Assembly (NCBI GenBank): GCA_000349905.1
Contig: KB722758.1
Span: 161,892 to 225,891 of the forward strand
DNA length: 64,000 nt
Direction of reading: 5' to 3'
Origin: Volvariella volvacea V23
Lineage: Eukaryota; Basidiomycota; Agaricomycetes; Agaricales; Pluteaceae
Shown here piece after piece: positions 47,114-58,421 of the stretch. The notes below the pieces were generated by a model, which was given only the letters and a program-made list of their open reading frames with translations, was not told where the DNA came from and did not search any database. Numbering within the stretch: position 1 is the stretch's first letter; every line of letters begins with the position of its first letter. Made by a program: the position numbers and the translations under genes.

Positions 47114-48472
47114 ATGGTCGATCTACCAACAGAAACGTTGCTCCTCATATTATCGAATTTCACTCCACACTTTCAAGGAAACTTCTCGCTCACTTCATTC
47201 GGTTCCTACTCGACGGATATCAACGACGCCCAATACCTATCTCACTTTCAGATCCTGGCCAATCTCCGACTGGTATGCACCCAATGGTACCATTCCATCA
47301 CACCTTTTCTCTACTCAACGTTCATACTCTTCATCCAACCACGAGGTGCGTTATTACGCCAGACCGCAGCGTTCCGGGCACACCCCGAGTTCATCCACCA
47401 TCTCATCATTTGCGGGAAACCCCCGCCATCTGCCAAGTTGACACCAAACCGTGTATCTGGCCGCTTCAATGACGCAGAGCTTCTCAAGGCGTGCATTGGG
47501 GAATGCACAAGCCTCCGCACACTGCACTTGGCCCACACTGAACACATATTTTCTCGGTTTCCTCCGAGCGACGTCCTGAGGCTCTTCCAATCGAATAGAA
47601 GTACCTTGTCAAATCTAACCTCTGTCGTAATACGAAACGACGAAATGGAGGACCCTCGTTTGTCAATCACACAGACCCTCATCGGCCTAGGCCCAGCTGT
47701 CTGCAGCAACCTAACAAGTCTCGAAATCGCATCCGACTTCACGGGGTACTACCACACCCTCAGCCTTCCTTCCTCCTTCCCAAGTGTATCCCACTTGTGT
47801 CTCCGATGGAGATACTCTATCCCATCATACTATCTAAAGCTCCTCTCCCGGATTGTATGCAAAGTACCCACACCGAACAACGCCACGAAACGAACCACGA
47901 GCACACCGCTCCGCTCGCTAACTCTGGAATCTATCGAGTGCACACCCTCTCCGACCGCCCTCTCCGCCCTCCTGACGCTCAACAACGTTGGCGCACTCCT
48001 AGACTCGCTCAACCTGCACATGCGGTGCTCCACCTGGGTCTCGCCCTCGGTCTACCAAGAGATCGGCTCCCTCGTGTTCAAGCTCTGTCCTTCTCTCACC
48101 AGCTTTCATTACTTTGCTTTCTTCTCCCCGCTCACGCTCAAGGACATCCCGCCACAGCTGGAAGAGCTGGGGGTGCAGGTGACGACGGTGACCGGGTACG
48201 TGTTGATGCGGCCCCGGACGATCGCTATCAATCTGGAGCCTATAATCGACTGGGTACGGTCTAGGGATATTAGCGTTTCTGAGATTGGACGAAGTGATAG
48301 CAGTATAGGGTGTTGCGGATTTGGGTTGAAGAGGCTTGTGGTAACGTTCGTGAGGCGGGACTCTGCTCGAGACGAGATTTGCGCTGGGGATTCTCCGTGT
48401 TTGGAGGATTGGGAGACGCTTGAGCGTGAGTGTAGGACGAGGGGTCTTTCACTGATTAGGTCTAGGGAATGA
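47114..48472 (+). CDS. F-box protein, separate subfamily
   Basis: Single exon; the ATG at 47114 (MVDLPTETLLLILSNF) places the F-box at the extreme N-terminus, followed by ANLRLVCTQWYHSITPFLY. This is a canonical F-box, closer to the general consensus than the other subfamilies here. The rest (about 450 residues) has Leu-rich spacing: CTSLRTLHLAHTEHIF, NRSTLSNLTSVVIRN, CSNLTSLEIAS, SVSHLCLRW, LRSLTLESIE, LDSLNLHM, CPSLTSFHYFAF and LEELGVQV. It looks like irregular leucine-rich repeats. It lacks the Trp tail motif. Upstream in-frame ATG at 47057 is possible but adds no homology. Typical basidiomycete F-box/LRR-like protein; substrate unknown. Confidence 0.72.
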   Translation: MVDLPTETLLLILSNFTPHFQGNFSLTSFGSYSTDINDAQYLSHFQILANLRLVCTQWYHSITPFLYSTFILFIQPRGALLRQTAAFRAHPEFIHHLIICGKPPPSAKLTPNRVSGRFNDAELLKACIGECTSLRTLHLAHTEHIFSRFPPSDVLRLFQSNRSTLSNLTSVVIRNDEMEDPRLSITQTLIGLGPAVCSNLTSLEIASDFTGYYHTLSLPSSFPSVSHLCLRWRYSIPSYYLKLLSRIVCKVPTPNNATKRTTSTPLRSLTLESIECTPSPTALSALLTLNNVGALLDSLNLHMRCSTWVSPSVYQEIGSLVFKLCPSLTSFHYFAFFSPLTLKDIPPQLEELGVQVTTVTGYVLMRPRTIAINLEPIIDWVRSRDISVSEIGRSDSSIGCCGFGLKRLVVTFVRRDSARDEICAGDSPCLEDWETLERECRTRGLSLIRSRE

Positions 48473-48525
48473 AAATTTAATTTTTGTATCATAAGACGCA
48501 TTCTATTCATTGAGCTTAACAGCTG

Positions 48526-51050
48526 TCAACCGATAAAATACCAACAAAACAATGAGGCTACGAGAACAGCGAACACAAAGTGATATCCAAGGACAGTCTT
48601 CATACTCAAGGTTCTCCGCCAATCGAAGGACAGACACCAAATCTTTGCCATCCAAATATGCCAACGACTAAGCTTTAGCTCTGCAATAACGAAATCCAGC
48701 TCTCTGCATCCGCCTCTTCCCAAACCTGCACACAGAGTTGGACCAACACATTCATGAGAAGTTTCAGCGAGAGAAAAGTCGATCAATCGTAAGCTCGAAC
48801 CCCACTGGAAGGCCTTGAACTTTGACGAAAGTCGCAATACATTGTTGGCATGAACGTCGTTGTGAATGACACCAGCGCGGTGGACTCTCCACACTATGGC
48901 GAGCAACCTGATTCTACAACAAATTTAGCTATATGTCAATCGGTGCTTTGAGGAGCTTACGAACCTTTCAACCAGACTGAGTCCCTCAAACGTATCCAAC
49001 GCGGTCCCACAATCGCTCAGCAACAGAACCCAATACCTCTGAACGACACTGCCCGCATCATGTCCAGATGCCGTCCCGGTAAAGCAACCATAGCAATGTG
49101 GGATAGCCGCCGGCTGATCGCAGAGCCCCTGCTCACACAGTGTATTGTACACCTCCGCTTCGTGACGAAATCCTCAGCGGGTTCTGTAAGCAACATGTCC
49201 GGTTCCGAGTAAGAGTCGAGGTCGCAGTCAGCCGCTTCTTCGTCACTGGTACGGGCAACCTTGACTACTATAGAACCACAAGGCTTGGTAATCGTAGTAT
49301 CTGGCCCACATTTGGTGTTGGTAAAGGCGTTATACCGGAAGCAGCGCCCGAATTTTCCTTCCCCGAGGGTGGAATAGGTTTCATAGAGATCAAGTCGGTT
49401 GTTTGAAACCTCAATCTCGGCCCCCCTTGATTGGGTGCAGGAGAGTCCGAATCCAAGTCGTAGTCAAAGTTGACAGGTTCCATTTGAATCGAAAGTTCTA
49501 TGTCCCCCGCCCCAGCGGTTGTGTGCAGGACGGCCTTCAAATTGAGGATGAGCCCCTATCAGTGACAAGCAGAGAAAGAATCGAGAGAGACCTACAGATG
49601 AAACGACGGTAGGGACTTGGGCGACCTTTCTATCTTTCATGAATAGAACTTTCTGTATTAATTTCCATAGTCCACTAACCCCCTCATTCGGCGTTGGAAA
49701 GGAGTCGGGTTGGGGAATTCCAACAAGGTCTCGCGCAGGAGTGGGAGGAGGCATAGGGAGCCCGTCCTGATTTTGCTGAACAATCTCCACGTCCGTATTC
49801 CAGGCGAGCAACATATAGCAAAGGAGAGAATGAACCGATGTAGGGGGAGATGACTCGATAAGAAATTGCCCGGATATTATCGCGTACGGACGATTCCCCT
49901 TGTATCCTGGTCGGAGGATGCGCGTGTGTGTGCCACCGTAAATAAAGGCCCACGGGCATCGGCTTTTAAGAGCGAATACTAATAGCTAGATAGGACGAGA
50001 GACATGAGGATCGACCAGAAAACCGTCAGAGAATAAGGGGAATACCTTGAATAAGAGGGCTCGGAAGCCAAACTCTACTCTCTCCAACTTGAGAGGCCCG
50101 CATGTTTTGTCGATCACAGAGTCGTTACAATATTCTTGATACTTTGCGGGACTTATGTTTAATCCGGCAATGAGGGACTCCCCCGCCTGCGATTCAACCA
50201 TCATAATAGCGCCGGCAGTCGGGTCACTATCTGGCATTCTGAGACTAAACGACCCCCTGTCCGTGACTGCCTCTGTACATCTGAAACGTACACCTAAAAT
50301 GTTGTGTGCATCCGTCCTGACACCCTCTGCGTTGCTGATGTCCATAGATATGTCGTTGACTATACCTATTTTTTGCGTAGCAATGTTGAGAGAACTTGGA
50401 TTAGTTATGACGCGAAACTTGGGCAGAACTTGCTCGAACAGATCCTTTTCGATTTCCTGTGCCATCTTTGACGATTTACACAGGTAGTAAGGGACGTTAT
50501 TGGGAGTGAGGCCTTCAAAGGTGGTATCGTAATGTGGATTGGTGGGGGTAGGCGCCATAATAACAGATCTCGGAGTTAAGCTCGCAGTGGAGAGGAACTG
50601 GGCAAGCTCAGCAGGATCTATCACACGTCTGAGCACCAACTATCATAGCAACTAAGAGGTCATACGCACTTGCAGGATTAACGACTAAAACGTGTAGCTG
50701 CCCAGGCATCGGGCTGTTTAGCCCCTCGTAATCCCTAACCCTCGATATCTCATGGAGCTCGTCAAATCTTGCTGATCCTGCGACTTCATTCAAATTCAAC
50801 TCAGAGTCTGACCTTTTGAAGTTCATCTCTGAGGTGATGCTGATGGGCTTGGTTGGAACATAGAGGGATGCAAAAGAAAAAACGCGCCCTTTCGTCTGTT
50901 CTCTCATTCGCCGCCTCAATTCCAAGACCTCAATTCCAAGATGACTGTGTCTGAGGGAATGCTGATTGAGAAAATGTTTTTGAGAAGTACGCCATCTCCA
51001 ACAACAAAGTAACTGAGCGTGATGTTAGCGGTAAAGCTTAGATTTTTCAT
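48526..51050 (-). pseudogene. Crinkler-type header + kinase-like gene, broken by a 14-bp duplication
   Basis: Seven exons on one strand (50666-51050, 50046-50628, 49596-49985, 49336-49555, 49247-49300, 48965-49172, 48526-48913) join in phase, about 737 codons, except for one frameshift in exon 1 at a perfect 14-bp tandem duplication (50914-50941). The N-terminus resembles the ubiquitin-like Crinkler header: LSYFVVGDG, NIFSISIPSDTV, and a closing ARFDELHEIS plus LHVLVVNP. The middle holds ISGQFLIESSPP and similar, unassigned. The C-terminal part is protein-kinase-like: IVVKVAR (catalytic Lys), GVIHNDVHANNVL (HRD replaced by HND), LRLIDFSLA (DFG replaced by DFS). A terminal hydrophobic stretch (VFAVLVASLFCWYF) may anchor it. 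Crinklers are effector-like proteins; as sequenced this allele cannot make the full product. Confidence 0.68.
50914..50941. repeat. Perfect 14-bp tandem duplication causing a frameshift
   Basis: CCTCAATTCCAAGA occurs twice without a gap (50914-50927, 50928-50941). Because 14 is not a multiple of three, the header frame before it (codon phase of 51050) and the frame after it differ by two bases, exactly as observed. No intron can remove it. Confidence 0.93.
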
Positions 51051-51755
51051 TGCGATGGAATTTGTTTGGGAGGTGTACTTGGAGGTTTTCGTTAAGGATA
51101 AACGACCCCTAATATTGGGCTTCACCCCTTGAAGTCTTAGTCTTCATATCCAGGTCGGACACCCTCCTACCTCCTCTTTTTTCATTCCCCTCTTCCTACG
51201 TCCTCATACATGTGAAGTCCCCTTTCTCCATTTTCCATGATTCCACTTGGAGGTTGTTTGGTCAACTTTGATTGTAGTCGGGATCTGCGTGGTTGTTGGT
51301 TCTTCGCATTTGGCTTGACTTAGTATTGGGTGCGTGACGTACGGTTGAAATCGCTTCTCGACTGCGACTGCGTTTGCGTTTCTAGAACTCGAGCGCGCGA
51401 CCGAAGTTTAAGTTGTGTTTCATCAGCCTCAGCCTTTTGAGAATCCAAGTTTGGACCGCATCATCTTCGTCAGATTCGATATGCTTCAATGGTATAGAAA
51501 CCCAGATATTCCACAAACACCGGCTCTTGTATGTAGTGTTACTTCGTTAAGGTGTCGGCGAAGATCCGCTCGGCACTTGAGACTCGGTAGCGTCCGTACC
51601 AATTTCGATTCTATTTCCAATACATATCTATTATGACGTCCAGAAAGTAAGAGATGATTGAATACTCTAATGGATGCTATTGAACTCTTGCGCACATCAC
51701 TGCGGTATAGGTAATGTCCCCTAGCTCCACCACATCACAAGGGCGACACTCTTTC
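51051..51755. other. Intergenic region, no gene recognised
   Basis: Promoter side of the Crinkler-type gene and 3' side of the next minus-strand F-box gene. Short motif-free frames only. Confidence 0.5.
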
Positions 51756-53219
51756 CTACTCTTCCGTCCACCAAATACTTCCGTTCAATCTGTCCAACCA
51801 CTGACTCAATGCCTTCCTCGCGCCGTCCTGCCACATCTTTGGCACGCTATTTTTGCTCCACTGAACGCTCGGAATGCCAGTTTCCTGTACCTCAAATTCC
51901 GGTCCCAGAACTTTAAACCATGTGAGGTCCGAAGCCTTACGTCTCATGTACTGGAGGTGAGAGCTATAGCCACTGTCTCGGGGGTTAGGATGGCTGACGT
52001 ATATTTTCCGTTCCCAATTCCAGGGTGACAAGAACACCGAACGTAAACCATCTGATTCTGGCTGGTGCAATAATCCTGTCAAAGGGTCGGATTCCTCTCT
52101 TCCTTTTTCAATGAACCTAATGAAGGGGTCGAGGTAGAAAGGTGGGATATTAACTCGAAGGTGTTTAATGGCTTGCGGAAGAGTCAGCATCAGCCTTGGA
52201 TAGACTGCTGATTGAGTGATGTGTAGGCATTCCAAGGATGGGAAACAACTGGTTTCTCTCCATAACTTGAGTTCTTGCTCTCGTGTGAGATCTGATATAA
52301 AGATACGCAGCCCTTCAATTTGTGGGGGACTAGTACTCCCTTCAGGGGTGTCGGAAGGGATAGCATCGCTGCGGTTGGACATAGTGTTGAACTGAACGGA
52401 TAATCGAGGTTGTTGGACTCGTGGAATGATATCAGGCCCTGGGTCAGATAAATAGCCAGGATCGACTTCGGGAGAATCGTCAAGCTCTACGCCATTCACA
52501 GGAGAAAGAGAGCGAGTACTATATGCGCAGTCATCCATGGAGTCAATTGAGTCGGAATCAGAGTCGGAATCAGATTCATCGTCACTAGCAGCGTTATAGA
52601 ACTTCCGAGTTGTATAGCTGTCGAAAAAGAAGTTCTGTTGCTTATCCTGACTTGGGAGTTCGAAGCTTTGAATGTCGGCGACAGTATATTCTTTTAACAC
52701 AGGAAGTTGGTGGAGGTTTCGTGTGCACCAGCGAATCGACGTTCTACCATCTGCTTCAATGACACCAATGAATCGACGGTATTCATGGAGGATGTGGAGC
52801 GTCGGCGCCGCTAACTGAAGGAGTCTGAAATAGCCATGCTGGAAGTCGAAGGCTTCACGGTGTAATCTCGCCGCTGTTGTTCGGGGTTGCTTTTGTTGTT
52901 CGGCGGGGAGCTGTTTGTCCGACAAAGGAAATTCCGAGAAGAATAGACCACGGATGTGCCTCTTTTCCGGTGGCAAACTTTCGAGTAAGGAAAGTAGAGA
53001 GAAAAGCTGCTCCTTCCCGCAAATTGCTATCGATTGGTACCGGTATGTTGCTGAGAGAACATTGAAGCTTCGAGAGACGGAGGCGAGGGATCCACCAGTG
53101 TATCCTCCATCCCAGCAAGCAAGTGCAAATACCTCGGACCATATTTCTAGTGGAATAAAAGGCAAAGGCGCCTCAGGTTTAGCTGAATTTTTGTGTGAGA
53201 TGGTATTTTGGGAGTCCAT
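51756..53219 (-). CDS. F-box protein, Trp-tailed subfamily
   Basis: Single exon; from ATG 53219 (MDSQNTISHKN) it is 487 residues, and the frame is open to ATG 53348. The chosen start puts the F-box (LPFIPLEIWSEVFALACWDG, then SLASVSRSFNVLSATYRYQS) about 22 residues in, as in the gene at 2464. Blocks shared with the cut gene at the left edge: FFSEFPLS, EAFDFQHGYF, LLQLAAPTLHILHEYRR, LPVLKEYTV, SCFPSLECLHITQ and VSHPN, ending W-x2-R-L-N-G-x2-W-W-T-E-E. An Asp/Ser-rich stretch (about residue 210) is encoded by GAATCNGANTC-type repeats near 52550. It is the closest relative of 2-1288, some 50 kb away. Confidence 0.75.
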   Translation of the reverse strand: MDSQNTISHKNSAKPEAPLPFIPLEIWSEVFALACWDGGYTGGSLASVSRSFNVLSATYRYQSIAICGKEQLFSLLSLLESLPPEKRHIRGLFFSEFPLSDKQLPAEQQKQPRTTAARLHREAFDFQHGYFRLLQLAAPTLHILHEYRRFIGVIEADGRTSIRWCTRNLHQLPVLKEYTVADIQSFELPSQDKQQNFFFDSYTTRKFYNAASDDESDSDSDSDSIDSMDDCAYSTRSLSPVNGVELDDSPEVDPGYLSDPGPDIIPRVQQPRLSVQFNTMSNRSDAIPSDTPEGSTSPPQIEGLRIFISDLTREQELKLWRETSCFPSLECLHITQSAVYPRLMLTLPQAIKHLRVNIPPFYLDPFIRFIEKGREESDPLTGLLHQPESDGLRSVFLSPWNWERKIYVSHPNPRDSGYSSHLQYMRRKASDLTWFKVLGPEFEVQETGIPSVQWSKNSVPKMWQDGARKALSQWLDRLNGSIWWTEE

Positions 53220-53634
53220 CGGGGTTGGTGCTGAATAACGATCAGGGGAGAGATACCGTTGGGAGATAGGGGGTGATGGGGCACCTGTTTGGTGCTTATA
53301 TATCATCGCATTTCGTATCCTCATGGCTAAAAAAGCTCTGCTTGCCACTGTTCCTCATGCTGTACAATACCACACGAAACAATACCTTTTGGATATCCCG
53401 ATGCAACCACAAATACAGCACTTATTCACCCAAGCAAATTGATGAGGGGCGCTGGAGAAAGCTATAAGACGAACCTGTTTTTTCGTTGCTTTGAGTGCGT
53501 ATTGCTGTACACGCCAGGTCTTGTGGCGCCACTATTCATTATTCTTGAATGGCAACTGCCGATGTGCGTCTCAAGCTATTTGCGTAAATTTGCGGTCCGG
53601 TGGGGCTGGCGGTCCTTATCTTCCCATTTTCACA

Positions 53635-54306
53635 ATGTTGGCTCTTCCTACCAGAATCTTGCACAAAATTTTTGCGTTGGCATGTCGTGATAAAGGGACA
53701 ACTGGACTTGCATTATCTCTCGTTTCCATGGACTGTCGTTGCCTTTCTGCACCTTACAAGTTTCAATCTGTCTCTCTCATCGGACGCAAGCAATTAAAGT
53801 CGTTTGTGAATATACTCGAAAAGTCTGATAACAAGAATGTCAAGTATCTCTCCGTCTCTGTAGTTGATCAAGAAGAATTTGCAACTTATGCGGCTCTGCC
53901 CATTTCTGGCCTGGAGGAGCTTGCAGATATGTGGCGGCTGCTTCATTGTGTGTCTACAACCTTGACGATTTTAATTTCCTGCATACCATATGGACCTGAA
54001 GTGTATCTTCCTGATATTGAACTATGCAACCTCCGTGAGTGGACTTGTCTTCAAGGCTTCTTACAGTCTATCACTGGGCTACCACGCCTCCCCAATCTGC
54101 GCCATGTTCACCTTGCTGGCGGATTCCATGGGTATTTACGCCTTAATTTTCTTCCTCAGTCAGTGTCACACATACGGATTTCAATGGGTGATGTAGGCCC
54201 CCTTGAAATGCTTTTGCGCCGCATCAACGAACCCCCTAACAATATTAGAATCTACATTAGCTATCCTGCACAAGAGCCCATTCGAGGCAGATCCAGCACT
54301 GACTAG
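53635..54306 (+). pseudogene. Degenerate short F-box gene
   Basis: ATG 53635 starts directly in an F-box: LPTRILHKIFALACRDKGTTG and SLVSMDCRCLSAPYKFQSV. The body keeps LREWT, LPQSVSHIRISMG and RIYISYPAQEP, but TAG at 54304 ends the frame after 223 residues. The family end motif still exists downstream in another frame (AIWLRRLDGLTWY, about 54384-54422), so the gene has lost its tail by a frameshift. It may be a truncated functional protein, but decay is more likely. Confidence 0.6.
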
Positions 54307-54430
54307 TTGCTTGAGACATACAAATGGGCGCATTCTCTGCCTCCTGGTTTCCTGACTTGAATATTAGCATCAGCAAAGCAGAAGCAATCTGGCTGAGGCG
54401 TCTTGACGGACTCACTTGGTATTGATATTG

Positions 54431-55385
54431 CTTTTTATACTTGTCTCTTTTCTTGTCTTTTCCTATACTGGTATTATCACATGTATATTTCTCAGTGTCT
54501 AGAGGGATTTAGTGGTGCCTATACGTACATCCAAGTTGCTGACAATAATTGAAAAATAAGATATGCGTAATTGACGAAATGCTCCATGGTATAGCAAGCA
54601 CTCAATGGCTGTAGTGCATATTTTGTAGGTGTAGCTGAAAGCCTCACAATAAGTAGCCAGTGTATTGTATGCAAGGGACAAGCTCAAAGTCTCCACCTGC
54701 AGAACAAGTATACATTAAAATGGACAGGCATATGCAATTATAAGAACTACATTTAATCAAAGATAACGTGTACGACCACAGGAATAAAATGACATAAACT
54801 TTCTGCCCTAACTCACTGGATGTAGAGTATTTTGCTGTCATGTCCATTCACTAGAGCTGCTGCTTTTTCCCTTTCCAGGTCAAGTGCTTGATTCACCTTT
54901 TGTGCCACACAAACTTGCAGCTCTCCAGCGGCACGATCAGTTATTCTATTGCTAGACGCTGAGGTGCTTATCGAAAAGGACTTTAGGTGGAAGTGGATGA
55001 CATCAGCAACGAAAGTTATATACAATGGAGTCGGTAATATGCCAGCCTAACTCCCTTAGTCGCAACCCAATTATTGTATCCATACAATAGATTTGATATA
55101 CTGTAACTCAGTAGATCCAGAATGTTGTCCGGCGTATCATGGGTACATTTAGGAGGTTTGTCTCTTTGACTATTTCGTCAAGCGGCGTCAGCTTGTCTTG
55201 CGATTTTGTCGTAATACGAGGTCACATGAGTCGCGTATAGCATGGAAGTCTATGCATATGAACATTCATATATACGAAAAAAATGGCTAATAGTCATAGT
55301 CCCGGGGAGAGAAGTTATATCTACAAATACAATAACAGAGTGGCGACACATGCATAGCATCTAGATAGGAGGCGCGAAACCGTAC
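54431..55385. other. Intergenic region, no gene recognised
   Basis: AT-rich; only short frames without motifs. Nothing is supported. Confidence 0.5.
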
Positions 55386-56243
55386 TCATGGCAGCTCTTC
55401 CGCAATGATAGGCACCCAAACGTCGTGGTAGTATGTGAACCCCAATAAGCGGAGCTTTTCAAGTTTGTGCAAATTGCACGTCTACAAATCGACCACAATC
55501 AAATCAATTTATTGCAGGTATAATGTCCATGCTTAAGGTACTTACCCTTAGTAGAATCCCGCACGAACCTTCGACAATGCGTTTGACAAACTCGTACGTC
55601 GTGAAGGACTCGCTTCCTCTAGCGTCCTCGTTGCTCTTGATCCTTTTCGCATTGTGCATGACGGCGTACTCTACCAACTGACAATCACAGTACAAAGTCA
55701 GGAACGACACCCATCGCTAGAAACAGCTACTCACGCTGACCCTCCAATTCGCCAGCCTCCACGAGCAGTCCTGCAACACCGGCGCATGGGCATTGTCCAT
55801 GACCTGGGCAGGAAGCATCTCGCCTTTCCCCACGGCCTCAAATCCAGCCAACAGGTCGGTCATCCGAGGGCCGGGGCACCTGCCGACGCTGACGACGAAA
55901 CCGTAGCAGCCTGGACCGCTGTATTTTGGCTCGCGTTGGACGATTTGGACGCGTTGGAGCGGTTGCTGTGGTGGAGGGGCGGTGCCCTGGAGGAGCTGCG
56001 AGGGGCTTGGGTGGCGGTCGGGGGAGGGGAGGGTTTGGATGCTTAGGCCTTCGAGTGCGCCGAGGTCATGGGCATTTTCGGTGATGTTCCACAAGTACTG
56101 CAAAACGCAAAGCGGTTAGAATCTCGGAGGAGGCTGGGGCGGTGGGGGTGGGGGTGAGCTGAACTTACCCCGATGGTGGGTCTTTCGAAAGCCGGCTGAT
56201 GTCCGTGGGGGAGAAAGATGGCGCCTGGTGCGATGCCGGACAT
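55386..56243 (-). CDS. Hypothetical protein, four exons
   Basis: Exons 56169-56243, 55735-56097, 55546-55677 and 55386-55481 are all joined in phase 0 by GTAAGT/GTGAGT-type introns to give 221 residues, which strongly supports a real gene. Visible features: MSGIAPGAIFLPHGHQPAFE, YLWNITENAHDLGALEGLSI, a Pro/Gln-rich stretch, GPGCYGFVVSVGRCPGP, SFTTYEFVKRIVEGSCGILL and an end YYHDVWVPIIAEELP. There is no signal peptide or membrane segment. I do not recognise the family and assign no function. Confidence 0.7.
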
Positions 56244-57748
56244 TGTGGAAATGTGAACGAGACTTTGGAGAGGGTGGTTTTTGACAAGATGACGAGGAGA
56301 AGTTGGGCGAGGTGCTTTCTTGGGGCTCGTAGAGCTCTTCGTTGGAGGATCCTTTGCATCTCCCGCATCGTTTTATACCGGTTCACGTCTTCAAACCAGA
56401 CGCTTTGAGAGTGTATTGTCGGTGTGGTGGTAGTCAAAGCTGAGGATGAAGAGTAGAGTGGGCACTCGTTTAAATGTATAATTCATCAACGCTTTGCAGC
56501 GCCTTGATTTAATAGCCCAAGTTGAATTTGAAATTCGTGGCGGGAAGGAAGGGTGAGTGGGGGGTGCAGGCGGATTGAGGCATTGTGGAGTATTGGGTGC
56601 TGGCGTGTCAAATGTGGGAGTTAAGATGAGAGACACACCAAAACTCCTAGACTACACGTACTTTTCCTTACTTTGTTCAACAAAAGGCCTCAGAAAGCCT
56701 CACCGACGCGCAATCGCGAAATCCGTTTTAGGTAGGGCTTGTATCCCGGAGTCAGGTTCGCGTCGCGCTTGGGCAACGGGACCGGAAATAAGCGAGCATG
56801 CACTCAAAGCGCAGCGTAATGGAACAGTGGCAATGGGTAGGCGAGTGTATGCGGTCGATAGAATGGTTTTGACGGTTGTGATGACGGTCATTGCATATCT
56901 AATTCTGGCAGAAAATTGGCGGTTACAATCCAAGCTGGCTGTGCTTGTGTGCAAAGCGCACTTCAAGCGTTTAAAGAAAATCATTCCCGCTACAGATTGG
57001 CAGGTTGAATTTATTAATATACTATCAGTGGCGTAAGTAGGCCGGGAAGGCTGACCTCGATTTGATGGCTTCGTTCGACAATGAATTGAAATAAGCGCCC
57101 GACGCGTTGGAAGGGGCATACTTCCAGGTCAAGTACGGCTGTCAGTCTAAGCATAAAATCCTTCAACACGCTTACTTTGTGAGCTCGTCGGATCGACATT
57201 CCAATGCCTGGCGCGCGTCAGTGTCCACCTGGATGGGTGTCTCGTGCAGCAGATAGGTGCTTTAACTAGGTCAAATCATGTCAGCTGTCTTCTAAGACAG
57301 AAAATGTACCTTTTTGCTTTTATTCTACTCGGAACGCAGCATCCAATACCATAGTTGACTGACGCCCGTAGCAAGCGGAGGCCAAACCTAAGGAAAGAAG
57401 CCACGCAAGAGATTTGAAAGTAGTGGAAATGGGTTAGGCCTGGAACCGGGATTGCACTCGCTATGTAGTTAGAGGATTTGTTGCCTTCATAATTCTATAT
57501 TACCATGTACAGCATATTGTTTGAGCTTCGATGCACTGTAGCACAGTTGCTTGACACAACCATGCTCGGCGTGAGTGGCCATATCAGAGCGGAGTGGAAT
57601 GAATCACATGCAGGGGGCCAGCTCGCAACTTCTACCTGGTGCATATACTGAAACGAACAGGCCTTTTGGGTATAGGAAATGATAGTTCATGCAGGATAAC
57701 TGGTGACAATTATCGAAACAAAATGAAATAATCCGTTGTGCACTGACA
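56244..57748. other. Region without a supported gene
   Basis: Frames on both strands around 56557-57119 overlap each other and neither shows a motif or splice continuation. The rest is AT-rich. Confidence 0.4.
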
Positions 57749-58421
57749 TCAAATCCTATCGCCATAAGTATAGACATACATTTCCTCCAAACACCGTCTG
57801 TCCTTCGATTCCACTGGTTTTCCTATGACAGCTGTTCTCACATCCTCCTTTGATGCGTCATGTGCAGCGGCATTGCCGTCACGCCGCACGTTGTTGTAAG
57901 AACACAGAAACTCGATTGCTTCGAGTGAAGGACGTGTCGCTGCAGGAAGTGACTTAAAGATATGGTTCTTGAGCTGGTATACACTACGGTTTTCACGTAG
58001 GCTTTCCCAGGATTCGCATTCAAAATTCTCAAGAATTTTCTGTCGAGTGAGGTCCAGAAAAACACGGTGGTGTAAAGGCATGATCATAAGGATTACCTAA
58101 AAGCAATTTTAACCAATGAAATCCTTAAGGACGATGGATGCGACGTACCTCCCTGAGCGCTTCTATATCCTCCTTGCGGTCATCTTTCTCCTGCTGCAGC
58201 ACCTCGCGTAAATCGTCTATGACTTTATCTTGATTCTCCATAACCTTCTCCACCTTCTCGAATCTCTTCTCCAGCTCCTTGTTTTCGTCCCCCAGCCTCT
58301 CAGTATTTGTTTTCAGCTTCTCGTTTTCCTTCTTCAGCTCCTTGTTCTCGTTCTCCAGCCTCTCGGTTTTTGTCTTCAACTCCCCAGTCCTGCTGTTCAA
58401 ATCTTGGATAGCAGTGAGCAT
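57749..58421 (-). CDS. Coiled-coil protein with conserved C-terminal domain, 5' end unresolved
   Basis: The last exon (57749-about 58096) follows in phase 0 from an exon ending at 58149 (GTACGT donor). The first in-frame ATG of that exon is 58421, but coding sequence probably continues upstream: an exon at 58502-58545 (ESQKGFISDRLKAS) joins in phase; the candidate first exon at 58611-58623 does not. A roughly 75-residue coiled coil (ERLENENKELKKENEKL and similar Lys/Glu heptads) precedes a compact domain with HHRVFLDLTRQKILENF, ATRPSLEAIEFLCSYNNVRR and DGNAAAHDASKEDVR. I recall similar RR-x-GN-x2-AH motifs in basidiomycete hypothetical proteins; the function is unknown. Confidence 0.62.

Noticed and set aside
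56557..57119. Overlapping frames on both strands (159 and 139 residues)
   Set aside because: Neither shows a family motif or splice continuation, and they are complements of one another; left unannotated.
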